A DNA stretch of 64,000 nt from the NCBI GenBank assembly GCA_020205615.1, contig CM035165.1, positions 32,771,544 through 32,835,543 on the forward strand, written 5' to 3'. A program made the translations under genes and the position numbers. The notes below the pieces were generated by a model. It was not told the DNA's origin. It saw only the letters and a program-made list of their open reading frames with translations, and made no database searches. This DNA comes from Panax quinquefolius. Its lineage: Eukaryota; Streptophyta; Magnoliopsida; Apiales; Araliaceae. Positions within the stretch are counted from its first letter, which is position 1, and every line of letters starts with the position of its first letter. Shown piece after piece: positions 24,109 to 36,436 of the stretch.

Positions 24109-24413
24109 ATCTCCCCTACGTACCTGGTATTCGAAGAGATGAGAATACCTTGCTTTCTTTGCGGATTGTACTTTCCCGGTTATATCCTCTGTATCATGAT
24201 TTTTTCATTGCTCATCTCCTATATTTCAAATATTATTCTAGAATATATCTTCAAAACAAAGGTCAATTGACATATCAAAAATTGTCAACTTATCAAGTAA
24301 AAATTTCGGCTTAGGTAAGTCACACACTAGCGAAGTATATTACTCGTCTCTCCCCTCCTAGTTTTAGACTCATATCTCCGCCAATGACCATATCCCTAAG
24401 CTCTGATACCATT
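24109..24413 (-). mobile_element. Coding-less interior of element B (305 bp)
   Basis: Only the two ends of a normal interior remain. Next to the left LTR are the PPT (ATCTCCCCTACG, reversed) and the pol tail codons seen in element D near 35700-35790. Next to the right LTR are the gag leader with CGTCTCTCCCCTCCTAG and an intact primer site CTCTGATACCA. Gag and pol are entirely deleted, so movement would require proteins from a related element. Confidence 0.8.
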
Positions 24414-26432
24414 TGTGACACCCCCAAAATAGGTATACATCACCCATCTTGAGTCGCCAGATATCACACTATAAATATCAAATACAAACTTCATTTATAC
24501 AACTGTTGAAATGTAATGCAGAGTATGACAACAGATAAGCTGTGAGTTTTAATACAAATGTATGTAACTCTCATGGTGCCTCGACCACAACCTTACAATG
24601 GTATTTAACATAAAAGTACAGTCAAAAAATGTTTTAGAAATTAAAATCTTTGGGAAGTACTCAAGAAACCTTTCATACACGGAGGTCATGCGTCTAAGTT
24701 ATGATAGATATCATATGTCCACAGAATTATCCTTGGTTGACCCAAAAGTCCCCAAAGAAAAACAAGAAGATTACTATCATCTTCTTTCCAATGGTGAGTC
24801 TTCTCCTGACATATAACTATCTCCGTTGTCTCCAAGTGAAAATTATATTTCAAATAAACTCCAAGATCATATTGGTAGTGCTCGTAGATATACTCAGCAA
24901 GTGATTGTATATAACCATGTCTTATGATAACACGAGGTTGTATGTCATTAGACATCTTGTATAATAGTGGCAAAACACCCTTCCAAAGTTGGGTTCATCT
25001 CACCCTATTCGGTTCACCAAAAATTAAATATCAAATGACGTATATAATACTACAAACTTATCTAAAGTTCTCAACAAAATTATTTCCATACTATTTAGGG
25101 AGAACCTCAACAGCTATAGACCACCGTTTTAATCCTCTTAATACCCCTTCGACCCAAATACACTTTTTATTACATTCGAAAGGAATTGTGAAGCAAAAAA
25201 GGTGAAAAGCACAATTAGTCCAAAGAAAGAATATCATGACAAAAGATAATTAAATTATCAATAGCTTTCATCAATAATAAATCAGCGATTTAGAACATAT
25301 GGTAGATGATAAAACTCTTCAACCATAGTTGCAGCGGAACGAGCAATCCATTAGAAGAGTCAAATAGACCATCAAGTCTATTATTTTCTCCATGTTAAAA
25401 GTCCACCAATAATGTTTTATCCCTATAACATCAATCAACAATTCCTGTCCACAATCATATGAATAACTCATAATTATAATTGTGATTCTAAATTCCTCTT
25501 CGCACCCAGGACGAAGATAATTTTCATCACCTATCTTCACCTGAAACATCAAAAATCATGGTTATACCAAATCACAATTCTTGTTCATAATCATACTAAT
25601 AAATTCATCTTTGCACTACGGCCAAAGATATTCATTAACTATTCATCTTTGCACTACAGGCCAAAGACATACAACTGTATTTTAGAAGAGTCAAGTAGAG
25701 CATGATATCCACTATCTTTTACGAATTAAAAGTGTATAGTCAATATTTTATCGCTGAGACTCGGGTAAATAAATAATCCACATCATCGAATCATCCCTTC
25801 ACTACGGCCAAGGATATTCATGTAATCATCAATGGTCATGATTATAACGAATAATCCCTGGTTATAATCATACCAATAACTGTCCATCAATGCACTACAG
25901 GACAATGAGGACTTTTACCACATCATTCGTCACATTACGGTCATGATTATACCGAATAATTCCCGGTCGTAATCATACCAAGTTCATCCATGCACGTAAG
26001 CCACTGATGACTTTCATCACAATATAAGCATGAGAATAATGACAATGATATAAGCATTAATCAAACGAAAACAAGGATAAATATTAAAGGCTGTAATTTA
26101 TCCAAATATTATCAATCACTTAATAAACTCATAATCTAATATTGTTAATATTATAACAATATTTTAATCACTTCTTAAACTTATAAACAATTTATTTGAA
26201 TTGTTTACACTTTACCAAATAATGCATTTAATCATTCATAAATGCCATACTCATAAGATTTCATCACCAATGATCAAATCCTTTATCAAAAATCTGCATA
26301 TACTCTATATAGGATTCCCAAGCCATAAAATCTTATTTTTCCAATTTTGTTACTTCACATAACATATTTAATTCATTACTCATAACTAGATTATTTTCAT
26401 GAAAAATACCAAATCAGTCTCAAAAATATTTC
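24414..26432 (-). repeat. Element B right LTR, truncated
   Basis: Starts TGTGACACCCCC directly after the primer site. From 24690 on it matches 9102-10845 closely. At about 26432 the match stops and copia-derived sequence follows, so the remaining 2 kb or more of this LTR is lost. The hairpin array lies at 25606-26010. Open frames at 24598-25205 and 25319-25552 are LTR sequence present in both copies. Confidence 0.88.
25606..26010 (-). repeat. Constant-loop hairpin array in LTR of element B
   Basis: Five units: ATCTTTG/CAAAGAT (25607-25629), ATCTTTG/CAAAGA (from about 25647), an AAGGAT unit (about 25795), a CAATG/CAATGAG unit (about 25880) and a CCACTGATG unit (about 25990). The equivalents in the left LTR are at about 10010-10410. 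Confidence 0.7.
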
Positions 26433-26964
26433 TTCTCGAAGAAAATAGAGTTGGTCGAGAAGATCCTCGACATACTAATTAGATCTGAAAAATGAGTCAG
26501 AATCGGGAGTACCAGTGACGATATCATCAGAAATATTTTCCAATCCGATCGACTCATTTGGGTTGCAAATTGCATCAACATTTTGGTGAGGATTTAGCCA
26601 CCATTTTGGGTCATATGATGAAGAGTAGAATTCTGGAGGAGGGTATGAAGTGGTATGAATCATGTTAAAGAAATTGGATGGAGAATTAGCAGTTTTTTTT
26701 GGAATTGGTGATTGTACTTGATTTGATTGGAGAGAAGTAATGGGTTAATGAGTTGCTGATTTGATTTGAGTAAGGCAGAGGATTATAGGAAGAAGAATAA
26801 GAAATTAGGGACAATTGCTAGAATGCAAATAGGTGATCAGAGTGTCTGGATTGGGACGCAGACTGTCTGGACAGAGAGGAATAACAGAAGAGAAAAAGAA
26901 AAACAAAAGGTGTGCAACGCAAGACTGGACTATAAGCCGTTAGGCATTGTGGCTCTAACACCAA
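26433..26964 (-). mobile_element. Leader of a short copia element, with a 62-codon frame
   Basis: In sense (minus), the LTR at 26965-27299 is followed by TTGGTGTTAGAG (26953-26964), a copia-type primer site, and a pyrimidine-rich leader. A frame of 62 codons follows (26475-26663, MIHTTSYPPPEFYSSSYDPK onward, ending FFRSN). I do not recognise the protein. It is rich in Ser, Pro and Asn, has no visible catalytic motif, and may be only the start of a longer product. The element is cut at about 26432, where element B begins. Confidence 0.45.
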
Positions 26965-27030
26965 GTTAAAACTAATAGAAAGTTGAGCTTTTGTATTATA
27001 TAACTTGTTTCATTTACAAAGAGAGTTGTC

Positions 27031-27067
<37 letters not shown>

Positions 27068-27299
27068 ATAACCACCAAAACCAGAATCAAGTGATTTACA
27101 AAATCACATATGCTAAAATCAAGGGATTACATAATCAAATATTTCCAAGAGTTATATAATTATAGTAATTCAAAAATAATATCCTAACTACTTGATAAAT
27201 ATAAAATTATCCTAAATAAGAATATTATGATATTTCTTTAATACCACATAAGTACCTAATACTACTACCATTGTTCTGCTGCAATTATCAATTCAAACA
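26965..27299 (-). repeat. Short copia-type LTR
   Basis: Sense reading TGTTTGAATTGATAATTGC to CTATTAGTTTTAAC, about 335 bp, ending next to the primer-site-like TTGGTGTTAGAG. It includes (TA)n near a TATA-like position at 27032-27059 and the CTTTGTAAATGAAACAAG region typical of small plant copia LTRs. The exact ends are inferred; no second LTR is present. Confidence 0.5.
27032..27059. repeat. (AT)n microsatellite
   Basis: About 14 uninterrupted AT units. Confidence 0.95.
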
Positions 27300-27490
27300 T
27301 GATGTCGACTTATTTGCTCTGACTTTTTAAATATGAAATTAGCAGTACACACTTACACTTACCGCCACCACCTCAACTAACATCTGACGACCACATTGTT
27401 GGAAACAGAGATGGAAGATTCTAGTCAATTTGACGTTAAAAAAAATATCTTCAATCCGTCCGCATAATTAAATTACGAGCTCTCACATAT
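27300..27490. other. Unassigned spacer
   Basis: 191 bp between the short copia LTR and a truncated gypsy LTR. Nothing recognisable. Confidence 0.5.
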
Positions 27491-28006
27491 TAAAGTGCAA
27501 AGTAGGTATACATCACCTATTCTGAGTCGCCAATTACATAGTACAAAATACAAATACAACTTTAAATATACAACATGAGCTGTGAGTTTTAATACAAATA
27601 TTGTCTTCTAGACAGTATTCAAACTCAAAATAAGTCCTCAATACATTTATTATTACACTATTTCATAGAATAGTGAGGACTACTAATGCTATCATCTGGA
27701 CCGTCACTCCGTTCCCCGACTAGTCCCTGCTACGTTCTCATTTCCTTAAGAGAACAATGAAAACAAAAGGGTGAGTTGAGCCCAGTAAGAAATATTATGA
27801 CTAAGATAATGCAGAATAAATTATCATTAGCCTTCAACAGTGTTAAACTGATAAAATATAACAAACATCAAGTTTAACCGCAGCGGAACAAGCAATCCAT
27901 TAGAAGAGTCAAGTAGAGAATAAATCTACTATCTTCTATGATTTAAAAAGGTTTTTCATTACTTTTATCGCTGAGACTCAGCTTAATAAATAATCCACAT
28001 CATCCC
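27491..28006 (-). repeat. Gypsy LTR, first part (lacks its terminal bases)
   Basis: Begins at GGTATACATCACCTATTCTG, lacking the usual TGTGACGCCCCAAAATA. It ends at the duplication ATCCC (28002-28006) and continues at 30634. Without the insert it would be about 2.6 kb. Confidence 0.85.
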
Positions 28007-30633
28007 TGTGATGCCCCCAAAATAGGTATACATCACCCATCTTGAGTCGCCAAATACATGGTACACAATACAAATAAAAACTTTATTATACAACATGAGC
28101 TGTGAGTTTTAATACAAATATTGTCTTCTAGACAATATAAAAACTCAATGGGGTCCTCATTATATTTATTATCACACTATTTCATAGAATAGTGAGGACT
28201 ACTAATGTTATCATCTGTACCGTCACTCCATTCCCCGACTAGTCCCTGCTACGTTCTCATTTCCTAAAGAGAACAATGAAAACAAAAGGGGTGAGCTCAA
28301 CTAGCCCAGTAAGAAATATTATGACTAAGATAATGCAGAATAAATTATCATTAGCCTTCAATAGTGTTAAACTGATAAAATATATCAAACATCAAGTTTA
28401 ACCGCAACGGAACAAGCAATCCATTAGAAGAGTCAAGTAGAGAATAAAATCTACTATCTTCTATGATTTAAAAGGTTTTTCATTACTTTTATCGCTGAGA
28501 CTAAGCTTAATAAATAATCCACATCATCCCTGCACTACGGCCAAGGATATTCATTAGTATCACGACCACAAATTTTCCATGCACTACGGGCCAAGAATAT
28601 TCGTGTATTCATCGATGGTCATGATAATGCCAACAACTGTCCATTAATGCACTACGGCCAATGAGGATTTTTACCACATCATTTGTAACATTACGGTCAT
28701 GATTATACCGAATAATCCCTGGTCATAATCATACCAATTCCATCTATGCACTACTGAGCCCGCAGATGACTTTCAACATATTATAAACATGAGGATGATG
28801 ACAATTCAATAAAACAAGTTCAAGAATAAATTTTAAAGATTTATAAGTTAATTTATCCCGAACTCAATAACGTCCAAATTGTCAACATGATCTTTGCTTT
28901 GTGGAGTAAAATTCAAAAATGCTCGTAAGAATATTTTCATGAAAAGATACTTTAGATGAAGCGCAAAATATCAAGGATATTCCACTAATTTCATGGAGTA
29001 TAGAAAGTCAATACTTTAACCAACCGAGTATAATAAAGAATGGAATAACAAAAGAAATCACCGAGCATGCGATATGACCGCACGAGATAGGTTATTCCAA
29101 TGAATAATAAATAACGGAACCGGTCGTGTGTAAACGCACGCATGGGATGTTCCAACAGAATGATAAATAATGAAACCGAATCATGCGTAAAAGCATGCAT
29201 GGATGTTCCAACAGAATAATAAAGAATCGGAACCAAAATCAAATGCGTAAAAGCACAGACAAGATGTTCCAACAGAATGATAAGTATGGAACCTGGTCAT
29301 GCGTAAAGCACAGACAGGATGTTCCAACAGAATAATAAAGAATGGAATAACAGAAGTTCTCTTCATGAATACAAAAAAAATAATACCCCCTACATTAGAA
29401 AGAAGCGTACTAGATATAGAAGTAGTGAAGTAGCAGAACACTTTTCTTCTTTCTCTCTATAGTTTCTTTCTCTAGTTTCAGTGAATTCGTAAGAAAAATA
29501 ATGAAGGAATGAGCTTCTCTTTATAGAAGAATGGACTGCATAGTAACTAATTCATGAACGGTCCAGACTAATTTACTTTAAACGGAGGGTCCAAATTTAA
29601 AACAAAATCTTTTAAATAAAATATAATATATTCTATTTATAATCTAATAAAACGAATAACTTTATAAAAGTATTTTGTTTTATATAAAAAGATTTTACTA
29701 TCTGAAAACACTATGCGCAGACACTATGTAACACTATGCATAATAAAATATAATATATTCTAATTATTGTCTAATAAAATAAATAACTTTATAAAAGTAT
29801 TCTATTTTATACAAAAAGATTTTACTATACAAAATACTATGCATAATAGAATATTATATATTCTATTTATAGTCTAATAAAATGAATAACTTTATAAAAG
29901 TATATTATTTTATATAAAAAGTTTTTCTATTTTATTACATTAATAATATTAATAAAACAAACTTTATCGCCATTATTATAATTCACAATATTAATCGACC
30001 ATGTCGTTCCCAGGAAAGAGGAGGCTTTCCAATAAGAATTTCTCCCTATTGGTAGCATGATTAGGTGACCAATCGCCTCCTTGATGTAACTTCTGCATAT
30101 CGTTAATATTGCAAATAATAATATTAATAACCTTGTCGTCTCAATTATTGATTTAATAATATATAAAATATTGACAATAATTGAATCAAATAACGTGAGA
30201 TACTATGCAACAATTCTTCGCGCAATAATTGAACAAAACCGAGTGACTTCTCACGTAAGCATCAATAATCAATACCGTGTGGTGTACTCTTATCGCAACT
30301 ACGCCAGACATCTTTATTTTTAACAAGATTATGTTGCAACAGATTAACAGTAAAAACTTTCGTCGTTATTTTCATAAAGTATTTTTTGTCATTTTCTCAA
30401 TCCGACAATAATTCCGTTGTGGGTCCACCAATGATTGTCTTGGTTATCAGACAAATATTTCTGTTAAAAGCGAATATTCCCCACCAATCAAATATTATAT
30501 AACAACTTGCGTGATTTTGCAAAATTTATAAATATTACCCACAACTATAACATTATATCAAATTTACTCCATAATATTCAAAAATGATATTTATAGAAAA
30601 TTCATCTTTATTTATAAAAGTTGGGGTCTTATG
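28007..30633 (-). mobile_element. Solo gypsy LTR nested in another gypsy LTR
   Basis: TGTGATGCCCCC to GGGGTCTTATG, 2627 bp. Its own beginning duplicates 27491-28006 and its later part duplicates 30640-32760. The flanks ATCCC (28002-28006) and ATCCA (30634-30638) are a 5-bp duplication with one change. There is no interior, so the internal region was lost by LTR-LTR recombination. Hairpin arrays lie at 28526-28765 and 29030-29365. Short ATGC-rich direct repeats (TATGCAAAACACTATGC-like) lie at 29695-29850. Confidence 0.88.
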
Positions 30634-32760
30634 ATCCACCTTACTACTACCAAGGATATTCATTAGTATCACGACTACAAATTATCCATGCACTACGGGC
30701 CAATGATATTCGTGTATTCATCAATGGTCATGATCATGCCAACAACTATCCATCAATGCACTACGGGCCAATGAGGACTTTTACCACCTCATTAATAACA
30801 TTACGATCATGATTATACCGAATAATCTCTGGTCATAATCATACCAAGTTCATCTATGCACTACAGGCCACAGATGACTTTCAACATAAAATAAACATGA
30901 GGATGATGACAATGATATAAGAATTCAATAAAACAAGTTCAAGAATTAATTTATCCAGGAACCAATAACGTCCAAATTATCAACATGATACTTCTTTGTG
31001 GAATAAAATTCAAGAATGCTCAGAAGAATATTTCCATGAAAAAATACTGGATGAAGCGCAAATATCAAGGATATTCCACTAATTTCATGGAGTATAGAAG
31101 TCAAAACTTTAACCAACTGAGTATAATAAAGAATGGAATAACAAAAGAAATCACCGGGCATGCGATGACCAGCATGCAGACGTGTTATTCCAATGAATAA
31201 TAAATAATCGGAACCAGTCACGTAAGAACGCATTGCACGGGATATTCCAATGAATAATAAATAATGGAACCGGTCATGTGTGAAGCCTTGAGACAAGATA
31301 TTCCAACAGAATAATAAACAACGGAATCAGGTCATGCGTAAACGCACAGCCAGGATGTTCCAACAATATAATAAAGAATGGAATAACAGAAGAATTTCAC
31401 CAAGTATAGGGTATCCCGCGTATACAAGTTATTCCAACAGAATAATAAAGAATGGAATAACAGAAGTTCTCTTCACGAATAAGAAAGAAAGAATACCCCG
31501 TACGAGTACAACAAATAATATCCCTTACCGTAAAAGAAGAGTATTCTGACTGGTAGGTCGAGGATATTCTTTAAGAAAACTTGCACTACGCTTAAAGCTT
31601 CTTAAAACTCTAAAGAAATACGCTCAAGATTATAGAAGAATTCTCTGAACTTCTAGTGTGGTTTTCAATTCTAACTAAGCATCCTATTTATAGGAAAATA
31701 GAAATGATACTATGTTGCACTATGCAATAAAATATAATATATTCTAAATATATATATATATATATATATATATTATTTAAAATCTAATAAAACAAATAAC
31801 TTTATAAAAGTATTCTGTTTTATATAAAAAGATTTTACTATGCAAAACACTATGCAGACACTATGCAACACTACGCATAATAAAATATAATATATTCTAA
31901 TTATTGTCTAAATAAAATAAATAACTTTATAAAAGTATTATGTTTTATATAAAAAGATTTTACTATGCAAAACATTATGCATAATAGAATATTATATATT
32001 CTATTTATAGTCTAATAAAACGAATAACTTTATAAAAGTATTCTGTTTTATATAAAAAAGCTTTTCTGCTTTTATTACATTAATAATATTAATAAAACAA
32101 AATTTATCATCATTATTATAAATCACAAGATATTAATCGACCATGTCGTTCCCGAAAAGAGGGCTTTCCAATAAGGATTTCTCCCTATCAAGCGCCGCAA
32201 TTAGGTGACCAAACCTCTCCTTGACATAACTTCTGCATATCGTTAATATTGCAAATAATATTATTAATAACTTTGTCATCTCAATTATTGATTATAAAAT
32301 ATTGACAATAATTGAATCAAATAACGTGAGATACTATCGTGAATTATCATGTAATAATAATTGAACAAAACCGAGTGACTTCTCACGTAAGCATCAATAA
32401 TCAATACCGTGTGTCTACTATGAAACCACGTGTATTCTTGTACTTTTAACAATCGTGTGTTTCAACAGCTAACAGTAAAACTTCCGCCGTTATTTTCATA
32501 AAGTATTTTTATCGCTTTCTCGATCAAGCAATAATTACATTAGGGGTCCACCAATGATTATCTTGGTTATACGAATATTTCACCGTTAAAACGAATATTC
32601 CCCGACCAATCGAATATTATATAACAACTTGCGTGATTTTGCAAAATTTATAAATATTACCCACAACTATAACATTATATCAAATTCATTCCATAATATT
32701 CAAAAATGACATTTATAGAAAATTCATCTTTATTAAAAAAAAAAAACTTGGGGTCTTATA
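30634..32760 (-). repeat. Gypsy LTR, remaining part
   Basis: Continues 27491-28006. It ends GGGGTCTTATA, which resembles the LTR end GGGGTCTTACA. No interior follows; 32761 onward is different sequence, so this is a solo or truncated LTR. It holds a hairpin array (30639-30870), the GTTATTCC array (31120-31475), a TATA box (31684-31693) and an AT microsatellite at 31747-31773. Confidence 0.83.
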
Positions 32761-32944
32761 AGGTCTCATGCGATATGTATGCGATATATATACATTTTTG
32801 GTATAGGTATCCAAATCACGCCTAAAACATTATATTATGAAAAAATTTCAGTTCCATAAAATATTAAACTTTTTTTTAAGTTGTTTTTCAAAAAAAAAAA
32901 AAACCCCGCATTTTAAGAAAATAAGGGAGCCCTCACCTGATCCT

Positions 32945-32950
<6 letters not shown>
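32761..32950. other. Unassigned AT-rich spacer
   Basis: Non-repeat sequence with T- and A-homopolymers between the LTR end and an AT tract. Nothing recognisable. Confidence 0.5.

Positions 32951-32997
<47 letters not shown>
32951..32997. repeat. (TA)n microsatellite
   Basis: About 23 uninterrupted units, directly against the left inverted-repeat arm. A second tract (46727-46782) abuts the right arm. Confidence 0.95.
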
Positions 32998-33002
<5 letters not shown>

Positions 33003-33082
33003 CCATTCATGGCAACCGGTTGCTATGGATACGGTGCCAACAACCTCTTTTCAAACCGTTGATCAATTTATTGAAAGGCTGA
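32998..33082 (+). repeat. Left inverted-repeat arm, outer part
   Basis: Contains CCAACAACCTCTTTTC, then ATTGAAAGGCTGA; the reverse complement is at about 46636-46726. The last five bases GCTGA (33078-33082) are the left target duplication of element D. The arm resumes at 43050. Confidence 0.85.
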
Positions 33083-35681
33083 TGTGACGCCCCCAAAATA
33101 GGTATACATCACCCATTCTGAGTTGTCAATACATGGTACAGAAACAACTATAACTTTATTATTACAACATATAAACTGTGAGTTTAAATACAGATATTGC
33201 CATCTGCACAATATCCACACGCAAATAAATCCCAATCATAATTATTGATACATTATTTTACAAAATGGTGAGGACTACTAAACAACTCTCTCTAAACCTT
33301 CATTCCATACCCCACTAGTACTTCGCTACATTCTTGCCTCCCCGAGAAGAAAAATGGAACAACAAGGAAAAGGGTGAGCTCAACTAGCCCAAAAGAAGAA
33401 TATTATGACTAAGATAATATACAACAAATTATCGTTAGTCTTCAACAGAAAAATCTAATAGAATACAATAGACAACAAGTTTTAAATCAATATTCGCAGT
33501 GAAATAATAATTCATTAGAAGAGTGAAGTAGAGAATGCAAACTACTATCTTCTATGTATGAATTTAAAAGTTCATCGCCTATCTTTTATCCCCAGTAATA
33601 TCAATCAATATATATCCGGAATCAAATATTCATCTTTGCACTACAGGCCAAAGATATTCATCACCGGGTCATGTTCATCTAAACACTGCTCATCTTTGCA
33701 CTCACGGGCCAAAGATATTCATCAAAATCATTCATCTTTGTACTACAGAGCCAAAGATATTCAATTTATATCATCATTTAGACCGAGAATGATGAAAAAT
33801 ATTTTCAAGAAACGAATCCAAATGAAAACAAAATGACAAGGATTAAGGATTAAGGATTAGTACTTTGTTTTATCCATGTCCAAAAATACCTCAAAATAAT
33901 CATAGTGGTGTAAAATTCAAGAATGATCAAAACATGGATACAATCAAAGCTAGTATCCACAATAGATATTTTAGACGAAAAGGAAAATTTTCATTTTTGA
34001 TGAATAGTGTCGTATTCGTGAATAATATCAGTATCGTGAATAATGTCGTATCGTGAATAGTAATTCAGACACCAAAAGTTCCAAATTTGATAAAAACTTG
34101 GATCAATATTTCAAAGATAATGATATTGAAGAAATAATATCATTACGAAAAAAAATATCCCTTACCTCACAAAGACAAGATTTACAGTTGAAACACCTGA
34201 TATAAAGGCTATGACTTGAACTTGCACAGTATAGCAATACTCAAAATATACTCAAAATACTCACAAGAATACGCTTCGATAATATAGAGAGAGAAAACTT
34301 CAGTTTCTGGTGTGATTTTCAATTCTAACCTAAGCACCTATTTATAGAAAAATGTTTAGAACACCAAAGTAGAAAATTTAATATAATATTAATATATATA
34401 AAAATTTTCCTACGCACACTCTTATAAACTGAAATCAGCTCATTTCAACAACCAACCAAGCCCACCAAACATATCAAAAACGTTTTTCAAATTTGAATTA
34501 TTTTAAACTTCCAAAAATCAATTATTTCGGAGCTTCGAAACTTCAATAATTCATAATAAATAGCCCTTTTATCAGAAAAATTCGATTCTCGCGAGTTTTT
34601 ATAGGAAATCCAATTCTCTACAACTTTGCAGAAAAAAGTTTTTCCAAATTCCAAATAGAAATTGACCGAAATTCACAAACGGGCGATTTTACAGGATATA
34701 ATCAAATTTCAGTCAATAAATGGGGTCCACCGACATGTTTAACATGTTTTAAACATTTATTGCAACAAAAATACTCTTCCTCCTCGTATACTCATATATC
34801 CCACATTCGTTGTAAAAATATCACCATTATTATATTATTAAAATAATATATTTGAATGAATTATTTTATCGTAAAAAAGATAAAATATTAATTTTCAACA
34901 ATTGTCACATTAAAATTTTCTCCATCTATATCCACATAAAATCAATATTTTCCTCATTATATAAATCAATAATTAATTATTCACAAATAATATTACGTAA
35001 TCACAATATCTAGCAACGGCATAGCTCCTGAAAGAGGGGCTTTCCAATAAGAATTTCTTCTTCGACGCCAGCAATTAGGTGACCAAACCTCTCCTTAGAT
35101 GTAACTTTCTAGACATTATCAATAATGTTATCTAATAATATTATTCGGATAATATGAATTATTGCTTCGATAATGAAAAAAAATCGTAGTAATGACAATT
35201 ATTGAAACAACAACAATATAAAATATCAACGCAACAATTATTAAATCAATAAAATACTCGAATAATAATTATCGTAACCATTATTGAGTAGTGCCTTCTT
35301 ACGTAAGAATCAATAATTGATGCAATACTGCAAATACCGTGTTTTAAACCACCTAGTATTTTTAACAAAGATAATCTTGAATAACCACGCTGCTATTATT
35401 TTAAACAACTTAATATTTGTCGTTTCTTCATCCAATCGCTTTCCGCTATGAGGGCCCACAAAAGATCACTACCGTCGCATTTAATATTCCCGAAACAACA
35501 AGAATATTCCACGACCAAACGAATATTCCCAAAACAATGAATATTTTATAACCACTTGCTTATTTTGAAATATTTGCGTATTTTACCCATAACTATCCAC
35601 ATTAATCAAATCAACCCTTACTATTTCAAAATAATAAATAGAGAAAATTAAATTTCATTAATAATAAGTTGGGGTCTTACA
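33083..35681 (-). repeat. 3' LTR of element D
   Basis: TGTGACGCCCCC to GGGGTCTTACA. Hairpins at 33632-33655, 33692-33716 and 33734-33758; TATA box at 34338-34347. Open frames at 33558-34056 are repeat-derived. Confidence 0.95.
33632..33758 (-). repeat. Constant-loop hairpin array in LTR of element D
   Basis: Three ATCTTTG/CAAAGAT inverted repeats with loop variants of CACTACAGGC. The matching set in the other LTR is at about 40995-41020, 41048-41070 and 41097-41120. Confidence 0.75.
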
Positions 35682-36436
35682 ACCTCCCCTCCTTATGAAA
35701 TTTCGTCCTCGAAATTGACGTGACGCATACTGTTGTTTGAAAAGGTGAGGATACCTCGCTTTCATTTCCGTTTCCAATTCCCGGTGTCATTTCCTCTATA
35801 AGCAGGATTCCTCCACAAAACTTTAACTTATGGTATGACCTTTCATGGCGTAGGACATGCTCCTTCCTATCCAAGATCTTGACAGGTACCTCCTCATACG
35901 TTAAGTCTTCGGCTATCTCGTCCGGTTCTAACTCTATAACGTGGTTCGGGTCACATATTTACGAAGTATAGATATGTGAAACACATTATGAACACGAGAT
36001 ATACTCGGAGGTAACGCGAGTCTATAGGCTACATTTCCTACTCGGTCAAGAATTTGAAATGGACCAATAAATCGTGGATTGAGCTTTCCTCTCTTCCCAA
36101 ATCTTGTAACTCCCTTCCATGGAGCAACTCGCAACAATAAATGATCCCCTATACTAAATTCCACGTCCTTTCGATGAAGATCCGCATAACTCTTTTGTCG
36201 ATCTTGTGCTGCTTTGTATACGTTGTCGAATCATTTGGATCTTTTAGGTAGTAATATGTACTAACTCTCGGGTCCCAACAATGTTTGCTTCACCCACCTC
36301 ATCCCAACATATTGGAGAGCGACACTTTCGTCCATATATAATGCTTCAAATGGAGCCACACCTATACTTGCACGATAACTGTTGTTGTAGGAGAATTCCA
36401 CCAATGGTAAATATTTATCCCAACCGCCTTTGAAGT
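35682..36436 (-). pseudogene. pol: Integrase C-terminal part and pol tail of element D
   Basis: Continues pol after the stop of the 444-codon frame. A 76-codon open stretch (35934-36164) reads MEFSIGDHLLLRVAPWKGVT, then LNPRFIGPFQILDRVGNVAYRLALPPSIS and VFHISILRKYV, the plant gypsy integrase C-terminal region. A further stretch (35677-35874) ends [11 protein letters not shown], with the final codons running into the PPT. Between 36165 and 36436 the codons for the VEFSYNNSY and PFEALY motifs are recognisable but interrupted. The PPT (AACCTCCCCTCCTTA on the + strand) is at 35681-35695. Confidence 0.82.

Noticed and set aside
24598..25205. Frames of 67-95 codons in the element B LTR
   Set aside because: Present in both LTR copies with disabling changes; no match to a known domain; LTR non-coding sequence.
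33632..33758. Regularly spaced repeats resembling a CRISPR array
   Set aside because: Spacing is irregular, the repeats are imperfect hairpins inside plant retrotransposon LTRs, and no cas gene is present.
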